A DNA stretch of 64,000 nucleotides from Nageia nagi (taxonomy: Eukaryota > Pinophyta): contig JBITNC010000001.1 in NCBI GenBank assembly GCA_050084985.1, positions 74,028,001-74,092,000 of the forward strand, given 5' to 3'. Positions 56,514-64,000 of this stretch are shown here, piece after piece. Made by a program: the position numbers and the translations under genes. Every line of letters begins with the position of its first letter. The stretch's first letter is position 1. The notes beneath the pieces were generated by a model. That model searched no databases and was not told the DNA's origin. It saw only the letters and a program-made list of their open reading frames with translations.

Positions 56514-58442
56514 ATTACCCTTACCTATTAACCATAGTTTTATCAATTAATACCCTAATCTAATATTTTGTTGAGGGTATGTGACACTAGGCTACCCATA
56601 TCTATAAGCTAGGCTCACCATGGAGTTTGGCATCCTTGTGCCCATATCTTGGGAGCCATGGGTATTGAAGCAATCCCCTTGAGTGGTTTGTATAATTGAA
56701 TAATTTTTACTCAAGGTTATAAGAAAATTAACCCACCCCATATTCTATCGATCCTAGAAATAATTGATCCTAGATCAATTATTAAGTTTTCTTGTTTTCA
56801 TGCTTTTATCAAGCATCAGTTTTGATTTAATCTAAATTCATGGTAAAAAATAAACTTTCACATTTAAAATAAACTAATAAATTCATCAGCATATGTAAGA
56901 ATATTCATTTAAACTTATTCAAGAAGTCACAAGGAATATTCAAAAGTACTACAATTATCCCCTATAGAAGATATGATGCATAAAATACTACTTTACAAAA
57001 GCTTCACATGCCAAAAACTATTAACAAGCCTTGAGTTAACACTAAATTCAACTACTTCTAACAAGGAAGTATGGCCTAGGGTGGTCCATATGTATGGAAT
57101 ATTCCTTTTGTATCACTTCAATTGAATTAGGTTCCAAGGAAAAATATATAGAAATTTCATTACTCAAACTCTTTCCTATCATTGAGATAATTCACAAGTT
57201 CCATCCTTAGAACCTAATTCAATTGTATGATAGAATTGAAATGTACATTATTCCTCTAATTTGGATCATCTTTAAGGTTTATCTTTAAGCCTCATTATTG
57301 TACCAAGTTTCATCCAACCTATAAGGATTCTTTAACATAGAATCCTTTGTTTATTTCTATTCAATCCCTTGTGGAAATTTTTACCAATAATAGTTTGAGT
57401 CAAATTTATCCTAACCAAGTCATCAATTTTCCCCTTTCAATTAATATTACTACATCACTTACTATGTGCTATCAAGTTGATAAGGTAACTTTCCATAAAT
57501 TAACACTAGACAATTCTTCTTTTCCATTTACAAGTGTTTAGGGACCTTTGTTAAATTTGATATTAGGTTCATCCAATATTCATCCCAATCATATCATAAG
57601 TTTTTCTCTTTTTAATTATTTATTGTAATACCTAAGATAAGTCATTATTTATATCATATGTTACTTCTTACCTTTGAGTGATTAAAGTTATCTAATACAC
57701 CCAATTATCCCCTTTATACACTTACAAGTATTTAGGTATTAATAGTGTAAATCCGTAATTTTAGATCATACTTATCTAGTTACTAAATGGTTACCTTTAT
57801 ATCTTGAAAATCCTTTCTCATTGTTAAGCTAGTTTACATTATAAGGAAATTATATAATGCAACCTTAGTTTATGGTTCCCTTAGTAACATTAATTCATAA
57901 TTACATCCATGAATATTACAAGAAGAATGTTTATTTTAAAGGTGAAGAATAATTATTTGCATTACCAAAATGAAATTCATAAGGGAACATTCTTTTTTAT
58001 TGTATTAAATACCTCTAGGTGTGTCTCATAGAGTGAATCATATCATAACATTCCTTGTAATTGTTATTGAAAATATTACATAATAACCATATTTATCATC
58101 ATGGATACAAAACTTTTAAGTGATTGATAGCTCCATTTTGAACCTCAATTAAGCACATGGAGATCACAATATTTCAAATATAGGGTAACCCTATTTTACA
58201 TATCATGGGAGTATATGCACTTGATTACATATATGTTTTCTCCCACATAATATACAAAATTTGATTCACATCATTGCAGTGGTATTTTATTGACTTCTTC
58301 AAATCTTCATTCATTGGAAGATCTCCCTTTCCATCTTCCTTCTTCATGGTCCTCTAATGATCCAAGGCTTGTTGGTGTTAAGTACTAAGAAGGGATTTTG
58401 AGTAATTGAGGATCAGGATAACCCCTATTTTTTTCTAACCAT

Positions 58443-58490
58443 ATGCAATATGGTTTCAATTACATAATGCAATATGGTTTCATTTACATG
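58443..58490. repeat. 24-bp tandem duplication
   Basis: Two copies of ATGCAATATGGTTTCA(A/T)TTACAT in direct succession, differing at one or two bases. Confidence 0.85.
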
Positions 58491-59999
58491 ATACTTCATT
58501 CCATTTATTTAAATACCCTCTCTATATACCTCATGAGGTTTTATGTTCTATTTAGAACTACCTCCTTTCCTTGGTCATAGGGTAAAATTTTATGACCTAG
58601 TCATTACACATAAATTCTACTCAAAAATTATGTTATGAACACATCATCGTTACACTATAATATTCATCATGGTATAGACATCCTTAATTATTGATTTTTG
58701 TACCATTACTATGGTCTAATTACATAATGTTAGAACATACTATCCATTATAATTAAATGATATTCTATCACATTTCTACTAAGGTTATAATTTCTAATTT
58801 CTTTTAAAAACCTTCTTACTATAATATTAATTTATTTTAAATTGTTACAAACAAAATTTTATAAACATAAAGGATTTCATAGCATTAAAATATGGCACTT
58901 TCTATTGAATTTAGGATTCATTTTCTAGTTCTCAAAGGACTTTGGCCACATTAATTAATGCATCCAAGGTCTTAGCATTTTAAAATTGACTCTCTTTGGT
59001 GAAATGGCCTCACCATAATGTAGTAGGAAATTAAATAATATCTAGGCTTGTGTAATCATGAAAGAATTATTAACAAATATGCTCATGCCATAATAAATGG
59101 TGTGTAGGCATTTCACTAAAAGTGTAGTCTCACCTTGAAAGAAAATAAGAAGTAGTTCATCATTATACCCCCCATTCATTGGGTACGCCTATACTAGTCA
59201 TAGTAAGGGGATTGGTACAATTTGTTTGTAAATAGTTTCATGTATGATGTGTTGTTTCCAACGGGAATTCCCATGGATTGTTTTGAAACCTATTCAAAAG
59301 AAGATCTTTTTAGAATAAATAATCACAATGTACATTGGTTGTTGGATGCACAAGCATATAGAACATTGAGGTTCTTGTAACAAATGTCTCACAAGGTGTA
59401 TTCCTATGGTGTGAATCATTCTCAGATATCATACACCGGCATTGGTGGTTTCATCACATAAGGGTGATGAATGCCATCTCAATAGCAACCTTCCATGGAC
59501 TAAATAGGAAGAAATAGACATGAGGGAAGGGTTTGTGAGGTTCTACCTCTATCCCATTGCTATGCTACTTTATGGATGGATTGAGTGGGGTTTAGACTTA
59601 AGATGAGTACTCCATTTTGATCTATATTTTAAACTAAATTAATATACCTTAATCCAATGCCATATCATGAGCACATCATGTGGGAAATATCCATAGGAAG
59701 GATAATATCCAACTATTCACATCTTCTCCTACAATGCCATCCCATGAAATCAAAATACATGCAAAAGTTTTATGAGAAGGGCTATAAAAGGGCCTACAGT
59801 GAGGTAGGAAGATACAAGAGAGATTCAAGATCTTCATTAACACAACTTATATGACCTTTCATGGATATGATATTAATGGCTAGTATTTTCCATCAATATG
59901 ATAAATTTATAGGCCACATGAAAATTGGTACTTGAAACTTGCCAACCAAACAAATTGATTTTAAAACAATAAAGTTTATCCCTCTTTAACTATAAAGGA

Positions 60000-61122
60000 A
60001 CAAGGAGTACAAAACCATAACATGTAAGAATATCAAATAAAATAAATAATATATCCTTTCAAATTACAACAAGTGTAATACTATTACCAATAATTAATTT
60101 CATTCATATGTTGATAACTATTTATCAAGCATTCCTTTCTTCAAAAATACTTAATAATACCAAATAAATTCACAACTTAGCTAGGCATTTTATCATTAAT
60201 ATCTAAAAGTGCAAAGGAGAGCACTTGGGCTTGAGAGGAGAGGATCCTTTCTTCATGTAACTTTAGGAAAAATAGAATAGAAATAATAATATTATGATGA
60301 TCCCCTTTCTTATGGGCTTCCCCAAGTATTTATAGCTAGAATTTGCTATAATATTTCCAAACTTTGTTTACTTGTCCAACTCAACAACTATTTTTTTGAT
60401 GGTGTAGGTATTTATTTTTGTGTGGTAAGTATCAAATAATTTTTTTGGCAATTATGGTGCCATACAAAATATTTTGGACCCTTTATATTAGGTTAAAAAT
60501 CATCCCCAATTATTTTATGTACCTAATACAAGGAAACCACTTTTAGTGGGGATTCATTTCTATTATTTTAGAAAATCACAAAATACCCTTGTAACCTTCA
60601 TAACATGAGAAAATAATTATTTTAACTATAATTTTTTATTTCACTCAATTTTACTAAAATACATATGTGAAAATTTCAAATTCAAATGAATGGAATACTC
60701 CTTTTTTCATTCAAAGATAGTCAATAAATTTTGAAAATGCACATCAAATTTTTAGCACTCATTTTTACATGCATACAACATCAAAATTGAATATTATTCA
60801 CAATAATTATGGTATGAATTTATATGATCTATGATGCTCATTAGAGTTTATTAGCAATTCAATGCCAATCATTCCCTCACTTTTACCCATATGTTCCTAT
60901 AACTAACTCACCCTTGGTTGCATGGGTATTTAACCTAACTTCTTGTATCAAGTCAACATGTAACCTATGTCATAAAATCTCAAAGTGAGCATAAAATTCT
61001 AACAACTAATGCATATATCCATTCAAAATTACTCATTTCAATTTATAAATAGTCTTAATCATATTCAAATCCTTGATGGTGTTTGAGTCTCAATAAGTGT
61101 AATTGGATAAGAGGTTGTTACA
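60000..61122 (-). repeat. 3' LTR of the chromovirus-like element (outer end not determined)
   Basis: On the minus strand the LTR starts TGTAACAACCTC at 61,122, immediately after the polypurine tract. A good core promoter TATAAATAC lies at 60,334-60,326. The outer end could be anywhere below about 60,200; the partner LTR is outside the window. Confidence 0.6.
60326..60334 (-). promoter_or_regulatory. TATA box in LTR
   Basis: TATAAATAC in GC-richer surroundings on the minus strand, followed by a purine-rich leader. Confidence 0.6.
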
Positions 61123-61141
61123 TACTATCCCCCTTAAAAAG
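61123..61141 (-). promoter_or_regulatory. Polypurine tract, chromovirus-like element
   Basis: Minus strand CTTTTTAAGGGGGATAGTA directly before TGTAACAACC; AGGGGGGATA..TGTAACAACC is the familiar arrangement in Tekay/Del-type elements. Confidence 0.82.
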
Positions 61142-61221
61142 AAACACAATCCCTTGTGTTCTTAAATATAAACCATAAAATTTAATAATATTTTGTAAAA
61201 TTAGTCAAACAAATAAAGAAA

Positions 61222-62640
61222 TTATTTTCTAATGATATATTCATCTTCCCAAGGGGAAGATGATTCAAAATACTTATCCCATTGGACTAGACATTTAGTA
61301 ATATCCTGACTATTTAATTTTATAGTTCTAAAAGCTAAGATTCTAATAGAGAGAACATCAATAGCATGAGGGTCCAACATATAAAAATTAGAGAAATACA
61401 ACACATGATAAGGGTTTGCAACATATTTTCTTAATGGAGAGACATGAAAGACATCATGCATTTTTGACAAACTTTGTGGCAAATCAAGTTTGTAGGCAAC
61501 TAGACTCTTCTTCTTGACTATTTCAAAAGGACCAACAAATCAAAGATCCAATTTGGTAGACTTTATGGCACTTTTATTGGGTTGAACTCATAAGGATACT
61601 TTTTCACCCATAATAAATTCTTAAGGAGTTGTCTTAATATCAGCATAACTCTTTTTTTAATCAATAACTTTATTGAGCTTTCATTGAATGAATTTAATTT
61701 GCTCCTCCATTTGCTTTAACATTTCAAGTTGGATCATCACTTGATCCTCCTAATTGTTCAAAGATAAAGGATTTATACATCTTGACTAAATAGAGGGCCA
61801 TTACCAAATATGAATAGTATCCATTATTGTAGGTAAATTTGACTAAGTATAAGTAATCCTTTGTTTTAGTCTTTTGTTCCATGTAGTACATTCTAAGCAT
61901 ATCCTCAAAAACTCTATTCACTTGCTCAATATGCCCATCTATCTTTGGGTGATATGTTGAACTAATGTTCAATTTTGTTCCCAATGGCTTGTGCAACAAT
62001 TTCCAAAAGATGAAGGTGAACTTTGAATCCCTATCTAATATTATCACCTTAGGGAATCCATGTAATCTCAAAATTTCATTAGAAAGCATATTTGACATAG
62101 TGGGGGCATCATCAATGGCATTGCCAGGTATAAAATGTGCTACCTTGGTCACTCTATCAACCACTAATATAATTAAGTTATGATGGAACCTAGTTTTTGA
62201 AAAACCAATAATGAAATCCATCAAAATTACTTGCCATTTCTATGTAAGAACATCATGTGGATATAAGTATCCACCTAGATACTAATATTTTGCCTTCACT
62301 TTTTGACATTCAAGACATCTTACCACAAATTCTACTATATTCCTTTTCATGCCATCCTAATAAAAACATTTCTTTAGGTCTTCTCTCATCTTTGTACCTC
62401 TTAGATGTGCTACATATGAGGGATGATGGATTTCTTGCATGATCAAACTTCTTAAATTTTCCTTCTTTGGAATGATCAATTTGTTCTCAAAAATAAATAA
62501 TTCTATATTTTTTTAGCAAAATCTTGGGATGATGAGGTACCTTTCCCTATAAATTCTTGAATAGATTTATAATATAGATCATCTTGCTACAAAACCTTCT
62601 CTTTATCACAATCAAATTGATTTCTTATTATGGGATGGAT
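61222..62640 (-). pseudogene. Integrase with chromodomain-like C-terminus (nearly open, decayed)
   Basis: Zinc-binding part near 62,345-62,320 (VRCLECQKVKAKY). The core, 62,224-61,724, is open for 166 codons: MMDFIIGFSKT, VVDRVTKVAHF, VIILDRDSKFT with the second Asp, and STYHPKIDGHIEQVNRVFED with the catalytic Glu, so D, D and E are all there. 61,482-61,222 is the C-terminus (SKMHDVFHVSPLRKYV, then a chromodomain-like LVQWDKYFESSSPWEDE). Between them, 61,720-61,485, stops occur. Relatives use the chromodomain for targeting to heterochromatin. Confidence 0.85.
62178..62632. repeat. Direct repeat, copy 1 (integrase N-terminal region)
   Basis: Matches 63,548-64,000 over at least 450 bases with a few per cent differences; offset about 1,370. 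Confidence 0.95.
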
Positions 62641-62760
62641 ATATCATCTATAACTTAGGGCATATTCTACTTTATTCTCTTTTTCCTTAATGTACTCAAT
62701 GCTAAAGTCATAATTGATTATAAATTCCATTCATTACCTTTGCTTGGCATTTAGATCTGG

Positions 62761-63590
62761 CTAAGTGAACAAATATTTCAAACTTTGATGATCTATTTCA
62801 TGTTTGAAGGGCTTTGCCAATGAATAGTGTTGCCACATCTTGAGTGCATGAACTATAGCTGCCAACTTGAGATCTTGAGTTGCATAATTTAGCTCATGAG
62901 TTCTCAGTTTTTTAGATTCAAATGCTACTAGGTTTCCATTTTTATGATAACACACCACTCAATCCTTCTAGTGAAGCATCTATACATACTAAAAAAATTA
63001 CTATGTGGGTCAGGGATAGTGAGAACTAATGATGTGGTAAGCTTTTCTCTTAAGGTTGCAAAAGCTTTCTCATATTTTTCTATGCATTTGAATACCTTAT
63101 TCTTTTTTTGAATACTAGTAATGGTATTGGCTATTTTCCAAAATATTTGATAATATTTGGCTAATACCATAAAAATCATTACCTCAATCACATTTATTGG
63201 TGCAAGATAACTCATTATTGCTTCCATTTTCTTTGGATCAACTAATATTCCTTTTGTAGAGATGATGTGGCATAGATACTGAATTTGGGAAACATAGAAG
63301 TATCATTTTGATAATTTTCCATATAACTAATTTATTCTTAACACTTATAGAGCCATTATCAGATGATGATTATGCTCCTCCTCATTTATTGAATATATGA
63401 GGATGTCATCCAAAACTACTAGCACAAACTTATTTAGGTACTCTCGATAGACACTATTTTTATTCATGAATGCTACAAGAGCATTCATTAACCCAAAAGG
63501 TAATACCACAATATCATAGTGTCCATACCTAGTTCTAAAATTTTCTTTATGATGGAACCTAGTTTTTGAAAAACCAACAATGAAATCCAT
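62761..63590 (-). pseudogene. RT/RNase H with chimeric 5' junction
   Basis: The frame from 63,590 begins with integrase sequence (MDFIVGFSKTRFHHK) and switches within it, near 63,548, to RT (ENFRTRYGHYDIVVLPFGL, then VLVVLDDILIYS with the catalytic DD). After a break, 63,227-62,928 gives the connection (YLAPINVIEVM; EKAFATLREKLTTSLVLTIP) and 62,958-62,761 RNase H (NLVAFESKKLRTHELNYATQ; EIDHQSLKYLFT, with the D of TDH retained). Not functional: RT lacks its N-terminal half. Confidence 0.85.
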
Positions 63591-64000
63591 TGAAATTACT
63601 TACCATTTCTATGTAAGAACATCATGTGGATATAAGTATCCACCTAGATGCTAATATTTTGCCTTCACTTTTTGACATTCAAGACATCTTACCACAAATT
63701 CTACTATATCCCTTTTTATGCCATCCTAATAAAAACATTTCTTTAGGTCTTCTCTCATCTTTATACCTCTTACATGTGCTACATACGAGGGATGATGGAT
63801 TTCTTGCATGATCAAACTTCTTAAATTTTCCTTCTTTGGAATGATCAATTTGTTTTCAAAATAAATAATTCTATATTTTTTAGCAAAATATTAGGATGAT
63901 GAGGTACTGTTCCCTATAAATTCTTGAATAGATTTACAATACAGATCTTATTAGTACAAAACCTTCACTTCATCATAATCAAATTGATTTCTTATTATGG
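63548..64000. repeat. Direct repeat, copy 2 (cut by window end)
   Basis: Copy of 62,178-62,632. Its left edge is the integrase-RT junction; its right edge is outside the window. Confidence 0.95.

Larger units (their letters stand above)
55887..59999. other. AT-rich stretch without recognisable genes
   Basis: No protein similarity recognised. Holds the 16-bp inverted repeat at 56,469 and a small tandem duplication at 58,443. Part of the right side may be LTR of the chromovirus-like element, whose inner LTR edge I could fix (61,122) but not its outer edge. Confidence 0.4.
61123..64000 (-). mobile_element. Chromovirus-like Ty3/gypsy, 3' coding part, rearranged, runs off window
   Basis: Domains on the minus strand from the window edge: an integrase N-terminal fragment (64,000-63,548) fused to the middle of RT (from 63,548), RT-RNase H to 62,761, then a second integrase N-terminal region, integrase core and C-terminus to 61,222. 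The first half of RT is missing and replaced by the duplicated integrase piece. Lineage by the integrase C-terminus and the TGTAACAACC LTR start: Tekay/Del-type chromovirus. Confidence 0.8.

Noticed and set aside
57347-57541. 64-codon open frame on +
   Set aside because: Low-complexity AT-rich composition, no motif, no neighbour of the same kind.

Overview
This is a plant nuclear window made almost entirely of transposable elements. I see no bacterial, phage or organellar gene and no clearly intact host gene. The flanks are very AT-rich. The elements are plant lineages: Athila-like and Tat-like Ty3/gypsy, chromovirus-like gypsy, Ty1/copia, a LINE-like 3' end and a plant mobile domain relic. 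Base changes concentrate in CG and CHG contexts, as expected of methylated plant DNA. The sequence does not fix the species; a repeat-rich seed plant fits.

Layout. 1-641: probable LINE 3' end with a poly-A tail. 3.5-4.7 kb: decayed plant mobile domain reading (+). 8.1-30.2 kb: an old Tat-like gypsy element (-), whose gag-protease coding region is split by a much younger insertion. That insertion, 14,787-27,681, is the best-preserved object here: an Athila-like element (-) with 1.63-kb LTRs, GTTGT target duplications, a tRNA-Asp primer site, gag, pol and a long third reading frame after integrase. 31.6-41.2 kb: scattered gypsy fragments on +. 41.85-50.3 kb: a second old Tat-like element (+) with both LTRs. 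50.6-55.9 kb: a Ty1/copia element (-) with both LTRs, AGATA target duplications and an iMet-type primer site. 60-64 kb: the 3' part of a chromovirus-like element (-), internally rearranged and running off the window.

The Athila-like copy keeps gag, protease, reverse transcriptase, RNase H and integrase motifs. Pol is cut by one TAG, gag and pol lie in different frames, and the third frame (863 codons) carries four stops without any frameshift. Its most unusual trait is a family of 24-nt repeats around the core TTTCTGGAGC. It appears three times in the element: in U3 of both LTRs, in the spacer after integrase, and inside the third frame, where it encodes an APES-type repeat. The older Tat-like host also has an integrase-downstream frame (470 codons, about eleven stops, no frameshift), so two lineages here carry an extra ORF in the env position.
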